The notes under the pieces are model-generated. The model saw only the letters and a list, made by a program, of their open reading frames with translations, ran no database searches and was not told the origin of the DNA. From Cinclus cinclus (taxonomy: Eukaryota > Chordata > Aves > Passeriformes > Cinclidae), in NCBI RefSeq assembly GCF_963662255.1, contig NC_085050.1, positions 25,972,631-26,036,630 on the forward strand: a DNA stretch of 64,000 nucleotides. The letters run 5' to 3'. The position numbers and the translations under genes were made by a program. Of this stretch, positions 48,001-57,711 are shown in pieces. How positions within the stretch are numbered: position 1 is the first letter of the stretch; each line of letters starts with the position of its first letter.

Positions 48001-51000
48001 TTTAGGGAAAGGTCATTTACATGGGTAATGATTATGAATCAGTTGAAGTATGACACAGTGAGTGAACAAAGTATTTAGCTTCAGTGATTCTTAATTAGTG
48101 TTCCAAGTGACTGGATATGAGGACAGAATGTTGAGTAAACTGAAAGGAATAATGTTTCTGCTGAGAGTGGCTGTTGACTAGAAGATTGCTTTTAAAAATG
48201 TTGATGAATTAATTACTTGTTTCTTTCTTTTTTCTAAGTATGTATAGAAAATACGATTCAACTAGAATAAAAGCAGAAGAAGAAGAAGTCTTTTCAAGTA
48301 AGAGATGCTTAGAATGGTTCTATGAATATGCAGGTAAGTGTGAAATGCAAATTCCCTACCAATAACAGTTTAATTTATATTGGAATATGAAAATTGCATT
48401 AACTGAGCTTTCAAAAGACTGAATATAAAGAGTGTTAGAGAAACTTTCCTTTATACTGTGTGATGTGAGGTTGAAGAGTTCAGGGTTCAGTTTTGTCTTT
48501 GTCTATATCCTATAAAAAGAATACGGGAGGTGAGTAATTTGAAATGTTTTGGAACATATATACTTTAGTATTCAAATCTACAGTTAACATTTTCAACAGA
48601 AGTACAGCTTTAAGTCTCTGTCATCTGCCATGTTAGTGCCATATAGTACAGAATTAGCCTCAGAAGTGGTGTGTCTTTAATTAAAAAAACCTAAAGGATG
48701 AGGGAGGTAGTAACACTAATATTGTTCCTGCTGAATCTGATGCTTAGGGTTTCAAGTGAAGAAGTGAATAAATTCAAATATCCCATACTAGTTTTATCAG
48801 GTGGTTTCCCATCACAGGGTCTAGTCAAGGTAGCCTGTATTATTTATTCTTGCCCTTGTGTATGAGAACTTTCTTCAGGCATTACTTCTAGGAATGTTAA
48901 TTATGTGGTCACGAAAGGTGATCCTTTATTAGTGAAATTAGTTGTTGTATTTATTTTCCTGGATGTGTTTTCTGAAAGGAAGGACTTGGCATATGGGGCA
49001 AAATGATCTCATGACTGTCAAGACCAAAAAGAAATTAAATAGAGGCTTAATGTCATCTTGCAGTTTTCTGGTGCTGTCTTGGATAGCATGTCTAACAGCT
49101 TGTTCTGTTTTGTCTACTTTTTAAACATAATGAAGAGTGACTTAATTTGATGTAATAAGCCATTTTTTTTCTCCTAATAAAATTATATCAATGAAATAAA
49201 GTACTTTGAGATCTCTCTTGTCTGTGGCAGTGTGTGAGAGGAGATTCAGACAAATTCAAGCCAAATCTAACCTGTTAGATTGTATGCCTTTCTGACCAGC
49301 TTGATTTATTTTTTTACTCTAGCAACAGGCATGACTCATTTTTGTCAAGACTTTCGTGGAAAGAAAGGATGAAAGGAAGGCTTTGTGAAAGAACTTTGGG
49401 GTTTCCACTGGATGCACACACCAAGATAAAACAGAAAAGTGGAGAGTACAATTCTGTTTACAGCATTGAGTAACATTCTAAAAATTGAATTTTCAAGGAA
49501 TAATCTCTTTTGTTCTTGCTTCAGAAATCTTTACATACGCAGACAATTGATGCTGCATTTGGATTTTTTCCCCTCCCTTGGTGTGTTTTTGCATTACAGA
49601 ATGAGTCTTTTTAAAGGCTGTTGTGTACACTCTGAGAACTGAGCGACTGTTATGAAAAGATGGGAAAAGACATAATTAATCCTTGTTATTCCTGCAATAG
49701 ATTACCTAATAATAAAATACAGATGGATCTTCCTTTTGTAAATCCTGTTTTTCTTGTGCATGTGATCTTTATAGTGGAGGAAAGTAGGCATTTCAGCCTG
49801 TATTTTTTTTTCAAGTGAGCCCTTTCAAACATGAGTCAAATAATTGTAACAAAGCAGTTAAAATACTTAAAGTGTATTCAGAAATAGAATTGCACAGTAC
49901 AATTCTTAATGCCTGTATAATTTTTTCAAGAGTATTATAGGAGCTACAAATATCTTAAGACCATGTTGTATTAGTGGTGCACTTTTATTTTTAATCTTTT
50001 TTTCCTTTTTAAATAGGCAAAGAAATAAGTGCAATTCATTATTTCCTTATTGCTATTAGTTAGATGATGTGTGGCCATGGTGTAGCCATATGAAGAAGCA
50101 GGGTAACATTGTATTAAGATAGTATATGAGACAATGAGGAACGAGACTGTGGGAATGATAAATGTCTTGCATCGTGTATAGCTGTACATCGTGTTTCTAT
50201 GTGATTTGACCTTGTGATATCAGTAGAAATGAGTTTCACTGGGCATCGTCCACTCATTTAGGCATGGTAATATTATGGAGGTATTCTGTAAGTCTTAAGT
50301 GCATTATTGAAAATCTTACTAATTTACACTTCCAAGATTATCTCAGTAAATGAGGAGATTGGCAGGGATGAAAAGTTGTTTTACAATTCCTCTGTTTTCG
50401 AAGGTGAGATGAAGATTTGAGTGTATCCAAGTCTGCTAGTAAGTGTGGAAATATGTATATCGTGTCTAAACAAACAGTTTGAAAGTTAGGTTGCACTGTG
50501 TGATTGCACTTCTTTTGGGCTGTGAAGGACAGCCCATTTTAATTTTTAGAGATAAGTAAAAGACATTTTGTTTGCAGGCACAGATGACATTGTAGGACCA
50601 GAAGGTATGGAGAAATTTTGTGAAGACATTGGAGTTGAACCAGAAAATGTAAGTTGAGAATCCATTTTAAAAATGCCCTATCTGCTGTGGTGTACATGAG
50701 CCAGTCTTACATCTCTTGCTGTTCTTGCTGTTAAAAAATTCTTGAGAGTTTAAAAAAATTCAAGAAATATAAATCAGGGAGATTTTGAAACGCGTTTGGG
50801 AGCAATCTTGGGGGCAGTAGTGGCCATTATACCATTTGGAAAAAAAAAAGGAATATAAATATATTTATATATAAATATATTTACAGATACATATTCTATA
50901 TGGGTGTATATAGCTATATATATATAATTTATATATATTCCAAAACCAGCTGTGCCTTTTACAGGCTTTTTCCTAGTGCCTAAATCTTGTTCTTTAAATG

Positions 51001-54000
51001 CATTTGGAAGTCCTGTCTTTTGAAGAATTCATGGAGTATCATATAAGTAAATGAGAATTGTGGTGTTGAAAGATATACTGGAAAAGTGAAATGTGGTTTG
51101 CTAATTTCAGAGTTTATGAGAGTAATAAATGTTGTGATTTATGCATACATTTGGATGTATAAGCAAGTATTCTGATTTCACATTATAAGCTGTACAAAGC
51201 TGCACTAACATTAACTAGTTAATGGCTGAGTTGCAAATTTAAATGGCTTGATTATTTTTTTTCTCCAGGTTGGCATCACAGTCAGTTATCTTGCAAGTTT
51301 TTCTTTCATGTATTTGTCAAAAGTGGTTTCTTAAGCTGATGAATAAGATAATAATCTTACGGTATTGCTTTACTTAAATTCATTTTGCTTTGGTCTTCTG
51401 TGTGAGATGTGAAAAACACTGTTTCCTTTTGAACAAAACTGAAGTACCTATGTATCAGCCTATGTTTTGCTGTGTATTAGTGTTAGTTTATCTATCTCTT
51501 ATTAACATCTGCTTGAATTGTGGGATCATTATTAGCTTTCAAATCTAATTAAGTTTTGTGTTTTGCAACTGCTACTCATTGAGATTAGGGTTTAACAAAT
51601 GTCAGGTAGAACTTGTCAAACTGATACTGAAATTCTGTGGTTACTTTGGGAAACATTTTCTGTAGCTTTTGCACCAACTCATCTTCCTCACTGTATTGCT
51701 CATGAGATGGTTGATAACTTGGGTGGATGTTCACTCTATGTATTTGCACCGTTACCTTCTCTTCATTTGGACTGTGTACAGGTTTGTCACAGGGTTCTTT
51801 TAACTTCTAGGATAGTGTAGCAAAGTTCTGAACTTTCCACTTACACAAGTAAAAGCATTTGTAGCCTACTGAGCAGTATTTTTTTGTAAAACATGGGGAT
51901 CTTTCTGTTAAATTTACAGTCTCCTTTTTTTTTTCTCTCTAAAACAGGTAGTTATGCTTGTGTTAGCGTGGAAGTTGGATGCACAAAATATGGGCTACTT
52001 TACATTACAAGAATGGTTAAAAGGAATGACATCACTACAGTAAGTGCCTTATAAATTCTCTTTAAGTTTGTTATAGTAAACACAGCTTTTCAGAAAAAAT
52101 GCACTTGACTGTTTTGACTCATAACACCTAAAGCAAAGAGCTCTGCCATGGAGTAGAAGCCACAAGTTTTTGGCCTGATTTATCATGATATGGTCACTTA
52201 GCGACAACTTGAAACCTGACATTGCGCATTTAAATACAGTTGAATTGAAAGATCTGCAGTGTCAGGAAAAGAGAGATGTCATGAGGTTTGACACTTTCTG
52301 TCCTCAAGGACACCCATCTTTGTTGCTGGATTGCATGTATCTTTTTGTTATTGGTATGTTGTTAGAGTGATTTAAAGCGCTAAGTAATACAAACCCTTTC
52401 TGTACCTCTGCATTGTTCTTTCTAAGAGTTCTCCAGTCAAGAGCTTAATTTTACGGCAAAATAAACATAAATAAAGTTAAATAGTCGTGTTTCATAGAGA
52501 GCTGGAGAAAGAAAGGACTGTTTTGACTTACCTTCCAAAGAGAATTATTGAAACTGTGTTGGAAGTTCTATAGTTTCAGCAAGACTTTAGAAGTATTTTT
52601 CACTGCTTTGATTTGCTGTTTGGTTTCCATGCATGGACAAGCTTTTTTTACAAAGCTAATCATTCCCAGTGTAAGAGTTTTCTACTTTATCTAAATCTGT
52701 TTCACACTATGGGTTTAATAAGGCATTTTATGCAGACATACTCAAAAACATGCCTCTGTAGAGAGTGATGTGGTTTGAACAGGTTAATGGGGATACATGT
52801 TAGAGATTCTTTCTTAGAACATCAGACATCTCAATAAGAATTCAGACTCTGAACTCACTTGGTTCTTGTTTTATAGGTGTGATACTACAGAAAAACTGAG
52901 AAATTCTCTGGATTACTTGAGATCTTTGTTAAATGAGCCTACAAATTTTAAACTTATTTATAGATATGCCTTTGACTTTGCACGGGTAAGTAGTGTGTAT
53001 CTGAAATGACAAACTTTACTGTCATAAATAATAATTGAAAGACCGTATACTTCTAAGTTGGTTTCTCTGAAGGTACCACTCAAGATTGCTTCTAATGAAT
53101 GGAACTGTTTGTGTTCTAAAGCAGTGTGTGCAAGATGTCAAAACTGGAAAAGCATATAGGATGTGTAATGCTTTAGTGGTTTAGTGACACGTTTTGTTAT
53201 GTCTCTGCCTCAAGCTATTTTATAACTTCAGGGAAATAATTTAGGCCACATTCTGTTGTGTGTTGGAGCTTTACTGCTGAGTTCCCCATACTTCATAATT
53301 ACTGTGGATTTTCTTACTCTAAATTTTGCGAGCGTAAAGATATTTAAAATGGGAAGACACTTCACACATTTCAATAGTTGGTAAAAATGGGTGACATGGT
53401 AAAAGCTGGATATTACAGAAATACTGATTCAGAAGATTGGTGGAGTAGTTTTAATGATGTTTTCAGTATTTATTTAAAAATACCACTCTATCAGTCTTCC
53501 TGCTATAAAACATGCTTTGGTGAAATTTTGCCTGCAGTGGAACCAATATACATGAGACTATTCATACTTGGTGGGAGTAATAAAAGAACTTTATTTTCTG
53601 AAATAATATTCTGAAATAGCAAAATGGATGTCCAAATTCTAATGTGATGGAATGTACAGAAGGTTTAACATAAAAAGGTAAAACTGAACCTCACATTTCA
53701 GTGCAAGAGAAATGTAACAATATAAGGCATGAAAAATCAGTGTGGCCAAAGTAAAGGCAATAGAGCCTAATTTCATTAATACTTGTGTGTGGGAAGAATT
53801 CAGAGTATAAACAGTAGGTAAAAAAAAATGTATTCTGGCAGCAGCATTATTTCTGCTTAAAGGTATTTGTGACAGAAGTGTAGATGGGCTTTGGAAAGAG
53901 AAATAGTTTTTAGAACTTTTTGAGGTTGGAAATAAGTGAAAGATTTGTATCACACCAGTACAAAAATGCCTTTGCAGGTTTCCTTTTCATCTTTATTACT

Positions 54001-56784
54001 AATTGAAATTCGTAATGGAATTCTTTTTTTTTAAATCCCTCTTGGATTTAGTGCCCAGAATGCAAATCAGTTTATCATGTTTTCAGAATTGCTGGTCTCC
54101 CCACTCTACTTTATAAACAAATCTGCATTCAATTTTATCTACACAGTTTTAGAACTGAGGAGTGTTTAGTATGAAATGAACATAACTTTGTGACTTGGGC
54201 ATTCAGTTGTTGACTGAGAACTGGGATCTTGCTCTGTCACATCCTTCCTATGTGCTAGAAGACAATTCAGTTATGATCTGAGCTTGTTTTTTAATGAAGA
54301 TGTGTGTTCTGTAATACATAGAACTGCATTCATACAGGGGAGACAAAGGGCTCAGTTCCTTTTGTCATGGGCAGCTACCTGTCTTGCAGTGATCTGTTAG
54401 ACACTCCCTGCATCCATAATATCCCTGTGTGGGACATGTCCTGGTGGACAGCAAGCTGTCCATGAGTCAGCAGTGTGCTCTTTTTGCCAGGAAGGCCAAT
54501 GGTACCCTAGGCTGCTTTGGGAAGGACATTGCCAGCAGGCTGAGGGAGGTGATCCTGGCCCTTGACTCAGTCCTGGTGGGGCCACATCAGGAGTGCTGTG
54601 TCCAGTTCTGAGCTCCTTGGGACAAGAGAGACATGGAGCTCCTGGAGCAGATCTGGTGGAGGGCAGTGAGGTTGGTTATAGGAGCTTACCAGTATCTACC
54701 AGTATCTGCGGGGAAGGTGACAGAGAATGGATCCAGGCTCTTCTCAGTGGTACCAGGCAGTAGGACAAGAGTCAGGAAGCAGAAAGTGATGCACAGGAAG
54801 CTTCACCTGATTATGGGGAAGAACTTCTTTGCTGTGCAGGTGACCACACACACTGGAACAGACTACCCAGAGATATTGTGGAGTCTCCCTCACAGGAGAT
54901 ATTCAGGAACCACTTGAGTGTAAGCCGTGTGCGCTAGGGTGACCCTGCTTGAACAAGGGGTTGGACCTGATGACCCACTGTGGTCCCTTCCACTTACCCA
55001 TTCCATGTTTCTGTGATATCCTGTATTTTCTTAATTTAGACTTGGCAGTCCACTGTCATGAATACGTACAGAGAACAAGGTCTACGTTGGCTAATATGGA
55101 AATTTATTTTTTGTGATTTCATTAACTTGACAATTTGTAGCTCAGTGCTGTAACCAAGGCACAAAAGTGTGGGGGTTTGTCTCTCAATAAAATTGGTTTA
55201 ATTTCACGATAACAAATGTAGATGAATAAACTAGTTAACAAAATGGAATCATACACATGCGTGTTACTTTGAGATTATCAGAAGTTGTGTTACTGAATAT
55301 TTGTGGCTGATTACCAAACCTGTTAGGTACAGATGCTGCTGCTTTTACTTAGCAGAAACAAACAAAAAAAAATTAGCCTTTAAGCTTAAATGTACTGTTG
55401 TTACATTGGACTAAAACCAGACACTCCAAAGAGGAATCTGTGTGCTAGTGTATTATGTTCTGTCTGCTGATGTGATAATTTAATCTGAATCTCATGTAAC
55501 CATTTAGAATAACAGAGATCCTCCTTTGGCTCACTCTCAGGTAAATGAAGGAAGGGTCAAGTAGCACTAAGTGCCTATTGAAAATCCATGTAGTTGTAAT
55601 GACAGGGCAGGAAGTGGGTACAGCACTGCTATTCTGGGAGGTGTGGCTGTGCAGAGGATCCATGCAAAAGTGGCTGGGGATCTGATGGCCATTGCTTGCT
55701 AGGGAGGTGTGAAGTCAGAAATGACTTTATGCCTCATCTGCTGTAACGGTGATGTTTTATTGGGAACATCTCCGTATAACAAACCATTAGCTATAAGGAA
55801 GGAAATGTTACTGGCAAGTTGTGTTTTATTAAAAAACACTGTCAGATACTGCTGTATATTATTTTTTTGTTAATTTATTTTATCTGTGGGTGAGCTGTGA
55901 GGGAAGTGAAAAATCTGGAATTTATGCTCTGTTTTCCTTTTTGACCTTTTCATGCAGGAAAAGGACCAGCGCAGCCTAGATATCAATACTGCCAAGTGTA
56001 TGTTGGGCCTTCTTTTAGGAAAAGCATGGTCCCTTTTTCCAGTATTTCATCAGTTTCTAGAGGTACGGAATTTGAAACAGAATGGCAGGGTTTTTTTAAT
56101 CTGTCTTCTCTGATACTTTTTAACTTGAGGTAGAATGAACAGCTAAAAATGCTGTGTTCTGATTTAAGATATAGTAACCACCAAAGCAGCACGTGCAGCT
56201 GGTTATTTTTGCTTTCTTCCTTTTTCCCAAATTCCTATGCTGTTAAGATTTGTGTAATGCAGAACAGACTATAGAATGTTATTTATTTGCTTTTGGACTT
56301 TATTTTATCGCTGTATGTTTGCACTCTAAGACGTCTTAATCAGAAGCATGATTCAACACTGGTTTAAATATTTGCTGGTTTTATCCCTTTTAGTTTGAGA
56401 TGGCATACAGATTAAAACAGTAATGCATCACAAAGTTTAAATGTTCTGTAAGAAAATCTGAGTTTTAGACAGTTGAAAATACATTTCAGTAATTTCTGTT
56501 TCTTGCCTCAAGCAGCAATCAAAATACAAAGTTATCAATAAGGACCAGTGGTGTAATGTTCTTGAATTCAGCAGAACAATTAACCTTGACCTCAGTAACT
56601 ATGATGAAGATGGAGCCTGTAAGTACTACCATATGTTGATGCTCTAAAATAATTTATTTCTCTGAGCTTAATCATTCAGTGTCCTTTTACAAAATTTTGT
56701 AAAATACAGTTATTTGATCTCTCTGCAGGGCCGGTGTTGTTGGACGAGTTTGTGGAATGGTATAAAGGAAAACAGATGACATAG
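20990..56784 (+). CDS. DCUN1D4: DCUN1D4, DCN1-like protein 4 (cullin neddylation co-E3)
   Basis: Eleven exons join in frame: 20990-21014, 30579-30649, 31626-31665, 38895-39009, 48239-48333, 50578-50648, 51948-52039, 52877-52985, 55958-56062, 56516-56618 and 56729-56784. The total of 882 nt gives 293 residues, against 292 in human. The start MHSDAAAV matches the human N terminus. Residues about 61-80 hold the basic nuclear-localisation stretch ([11 protein letters not shown]). Residues about 99-287 form the PONY domain: [117 protein letters not shown]1-like proteins bind the acetylated N terminus of the NEDD8 E2 (UBE2M/UBE2F) and the cullin C terminus, and promote NEDD8 transfer. All junctions are GT-AG with matching phase. 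The frame is intact and very conserved, so the gene is clearly functional. Confidence 0.97.
21536..21554 (-). promoter_or_regulatory. ZNF143/STAF-like motif (reverse orientation)
   Basis: The + strand reads gcatggtgggaggtggagt. It fits the reverse of ACTACANNTCCCANCATGC with one mismatch in the conserved part (g for t in TGTAGT). It lies in the CpG island 520 bases after exon 1. Confidence 0.6.
21595..21613 (+). promoter_or_regulatory. ZNF143/STAF-like motif (forward orientation)
   Basis: actacaactcccagcgggc matches ACTACANNTCCCAGC of the ZNF143 SBS2 motif across its core. It faces the other motif across 40 bases. ZNF143 sites typically sit near transcription starts and chromatin-loop anchors. 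Confidence 0.7.
26997..27495 (-). mobile_element. CR1 LINE, 5'-truncated, about 0.5 kb
   Basis: The + strand reads the reverse complement of a CR1 3' end. Blocks are agaatggcttgaactggaag, ccttccaccaagaccaggtt, ctcaccaccctcacagtaaa, gaatttcttactaatatcta, ccctctccagctttcttgag and gagctggatgcag. The 3' end of the element is at 26997. Several small losses show moderate age. Antisense open frames here (27247-27585) are repeat-derived. Confidence 0.92.
29005..29072. repeat. Tandem local duplication, about 33-bp unit
   Basis: attgtagcttagaagatctg followed by gattgtcttattgc recurs at once as attgtaggtaagaagatctg then gattgttttgac. The two copies differ by a few bases. It is intronic. Confidence 0.75.
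30579..30649 (+). CDS. DCUN1D4: DCUN1D4 coding exon 2
   Basis: The acceptor is cccctctag|A and the donor is aggctg|gtaatg. It encodes [20 protein letters not shown] then NRL, an N-terminal helix-forming region outside the PONY domain. Confidence 0.95.
31019..31063 (+). repeat. T-rich low-complexity tract
   Basis: Runs of 11 to 18 T broken only by G. It lies between coding exons 2 and 3, about 560 bases upstream of exon 3. Confidence 0.9.
31626..31665 (+). CDS. DCUN1D4: DCUN1D4 coding exon 3 (40 nt)
   Basis: The acceptor is tttcttgcag|A and the donor is gacag|gtattt, which is weak. It encodes [13 protein letters not shown] and leaves one G for the next codon. The weak donor comes just before the intron that contains the two candidate cassette exons. 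Confidence 0.95.
35090..35131 (+). CDS. DCUN1D4: Candidate cassette exon of DCUN1D4 (42 nt)
   Basis: The acceptor is tctactgaag|C and the donor is agaag|gtaaag. The length is 42 nt, phase 1 on both sides, matching exon 3 (ends in G) and exon 4 (starts GA). If used it inserts [14 protein letters not shown] after DDHQT. The acceptor is moderate with a short pyrimidine stretch (catctttctac). An upstream AG at 35072 would bring an immediate stop, so 35090 is the only sensible start. This is inferred from phase and openness only. Confidence 0.4.
37574..37603 (+). CDS. DCUN1D4: Candidate cassette microexon of DCUN1D4 (30 nt)
   Basis: The acceptor is tttctcctataacag|G and the donor is aatag|gtaagc; both are good. 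The length is 30 nt, phase 1 on both sides, so it fits between exons 3 and 4 with or without the 42-nt candidate. It would insert [10 protein letters not shown] before GSLRSCSSS. The site quality and the open, serine/basic coding content make chance less likely than for most intronic pseudo-exons. Confidence 0.5.
   Translation, partial: ERAFQRFEE
38895..39009 (+). CDS. DCUN1D4: DCUN1D4 coding exon 4 with nuclear-localisation stretch
   Basis: The acceptor is ctctgtag|G and the donor is gatgg|gtatgt. It encodes [20 protein letters not shown] then [17 protein letters not shown]. The basic cluster PPRKKRRP fits a nuclear-localisation signal, as does the later AKKSRHD. The internal ATG at 38939 could start a shorter form whose N terminus resembles that of the paralogue DCUN1D5. 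Confidence 0.96.
39010..48238 (+). other. DCUN1D4: DCUN1D4 intron 4 (9.2 kb)
   Basis: AT-rich intron. Only simple features were seen: three near copies of ttgttactcaa (43368-43420), a T18 run (44851-44868) and an A14 run (46741-46754). No exon, RNA gene or clear transposon was recognised. Confidence 0.85.
44851..44868 (+). repeat. Poly-T run (18)
   Basis: Eighteen T before gagcag, in intron 4. No flanking SINE structure was recognised. Confidence 0.85.
48239..48333 (+). CDS. DCUN1D4: DCUN1D4 coding exon 5, start of PONY domain
   Basis: The acceptor is ttttttctaag|T and the donor is gcag|gtaagt. It encodes [20 protein letters not shown] then [12 protein letters not shown] run of four glutamates, where I recall three in human, accounts for the one extra residue. 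Confidence 0.97.
50578..50648 (+). CDS. DCUN1D4: DCUN1D4 coding exon 6
   Basis: The acceptor is tttgcag|G and the donor is aaaat|gtaagt. It encodes [20 protein letters not shown] then EPEN, the EF-hand-like first part of the PONY domain. Confidence 0.97.
50848..50940. repeat. AT-rich palindromic microsatellite tract
   Basis: Repeated TATA/ATAT words (aatatatttatatataaata, tagctatatatatataattt) after an A9 run. It can form hairpins. It lies in intron 6, about 200 bases after the exon. Confidence 0.8.
51948..52039 (+). CDS. DCUN1D4: DCUN1D4 coding exon 7
   Basis: The acceptor is ctctctaaaacag|G and the donor is ctaca|gtaagt. It encodes [20 protein letters not shown] then [10 protein letters not shown], nearly invariant in the DCUN1D4/5 branch. 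Confidence 0.97.
52877..52985 (+). CDS. DCUN1D4: DCUN1D4 coding exon 8
   Basis: The acceptor is gttttatag|G and the donor is gcacgg|gtaagt. It encodes [20 protein letters not shown] then [16 protein letters not shown]. Confidence 0.97.
52986..55957 (+). other. DCUN1D4: DCUN1D4 intron 8 (3.0 kb)
   Basis: AT-rich except for the CR1 insertion at 54427-55017. No additional exon was recognised. Confidence 0.8.
54427..55017 (+). mobile_element. CR1 LINE, 5'-truncated, about 0.6 kb
   Basis: Blocks in order are gtcctggtggacagcaagct, ccatgagtcagcagtgtgct, ggaaggccaatgg, cagtcctggtggggccacat, gaagaacttctttgctgtgc, ccctgcttgaacaaggggtt and the tail gtttctgtgata. These follow a CR1 3' end in sense with the gene. 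The open frames inside (54429-54611, 54633-54917 on +, 54397-54585 on -) are repeat-derived. Confidence 0.92.
55958..56062 (+). CDS. DCUN1D4: DCUN1D4 coding exon 9
   Basis: The acceptor is tttcatgcag|G and the donor is ctagag|gtacgg. It encodes [20 protein letters not shown] then [21 protein letters not shown] differs from the KIWPLF I recall in human, a proline-to-serine change in a conserved helix. Confidence 0.97.
56516..56618 (+). CDS. DCUN1D4: DCUN1D4 coding exon 10
   Basis: The acceptor lies in an aagcag tandem. The second AG gives QSKYKV as in mammals; the first would add one glutamine. The donor is agcct|gtaagt. It encodes [20 protein letters not shown] then [14 protein letters not shown]. 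Confidence 0.96.
56729..56784 (+). CDS. DCUN1D4: DCUN1D4 last coding exon and stop
   Basis: The acceptor is ctctctgcag|G. It encodes [17 protein letters not shown], then TAG at 56782. The acidic/aromatic DEFVEW block contributes to cullin binding in DCN1-like proteins. Confidence 0.97.
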
Positions 56785-57711
56785 GAGTTTAACTATGCAC
56801 AGCCACTCAAGAGTCACTGTTACCACAGTTATGTCAACCATTAGCCATAAACTGCTATTTGTATCAAAGTGCATGCTGCTTTTCTTGCACTGCATCCCTT
56901 TGGTGGGGAACTTTTGATGTTTGCTATTTAACAAGCTAGCTATGCTTGCTGTTTAGCATTGTTCTCTTTGAAGGCTGCTTTGCATTTTGTATTTACACTA
57001 CAAATTGGTGAACTTGCCAGAGTCTTCACTGTGATTATGTGTATATTGCTGTCTAAATTTTGTACATGTGTATAAAAAAAGGCTTCACCTAGGAATTATT
57101 TCTGCAGAAATGTATTGTAAAAATAATTTTGTGGCATATTTCTAATCATCACTTACATGTCTGTTGAAACTTTAGTTATTTTCTTTTTCCTTTGGTCTCA
57201 AATGTAACATTTCAGATTTTCTGGACATGGTTGTGTGGAAGAACTATTTACAGTTTCAGTGTTACTATTTGAGATGCCAGTTTCTGAGAAGACAAGACAT
57301 GCTGTGATTTCCTTCATCAGAATTTGCCAAACCTGACCTAATGCTTTATAGGAATGAAATATTGGTGTCTTAAAAAGATATATACATATAAATATTTCAG
57401 CACTGTAGTAGTTGTACATGCCACAGATGATTTCCATTCAAAAAGAAGTACTGACTTTTTAATGTTAAAACTGCAGTAGTCATTACAGGTACAAATGAAG
57501 AAATTAAAATACCTTTTGAAAGTGGATTTTAGACTTTTGTAAATTGCCTTTGGCATACTCCTTTTAGTTTTTGGTTTACCAAGAGTGTTTGGTCTATGTT
57601 GTGATCTAGTGACCCAATGACATTGAGAGTTCTAGCAGAAATGAGTGGTTTGGGGAATGAAGTATGCTCACCCCTAGCACAGACATAATAAAGGTTTTGG
57701 GGATTTTTTTG
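56785..57711 (+). other. DCUN1D4: DCUN1D4 3' untranslated region (proximal form, end estimated)
   Basis: Runs from the stop to about 20 bases past the AATAAA at 57687. It is AT-rich with no repeats. A longer form is possible, because further hexamers occur near 60323 and at 61100. Confidence 0.6.
57687..57692 (+). terminator. DCUN1D4: AATAAA poly(A) signal of DCUN1D4
   Basis: AATAAA about 0.9 kb after the stop. It is followed by ggttttggggatttttttg, a G/T-rich downstream element at the right distance. Confidence 0.65.

Noticed and set aside
54429..54917. Open frames of 60 and 94 codons
   Set aside because: They fall inside a CR1 3' end downstream of the CR1 coding region.
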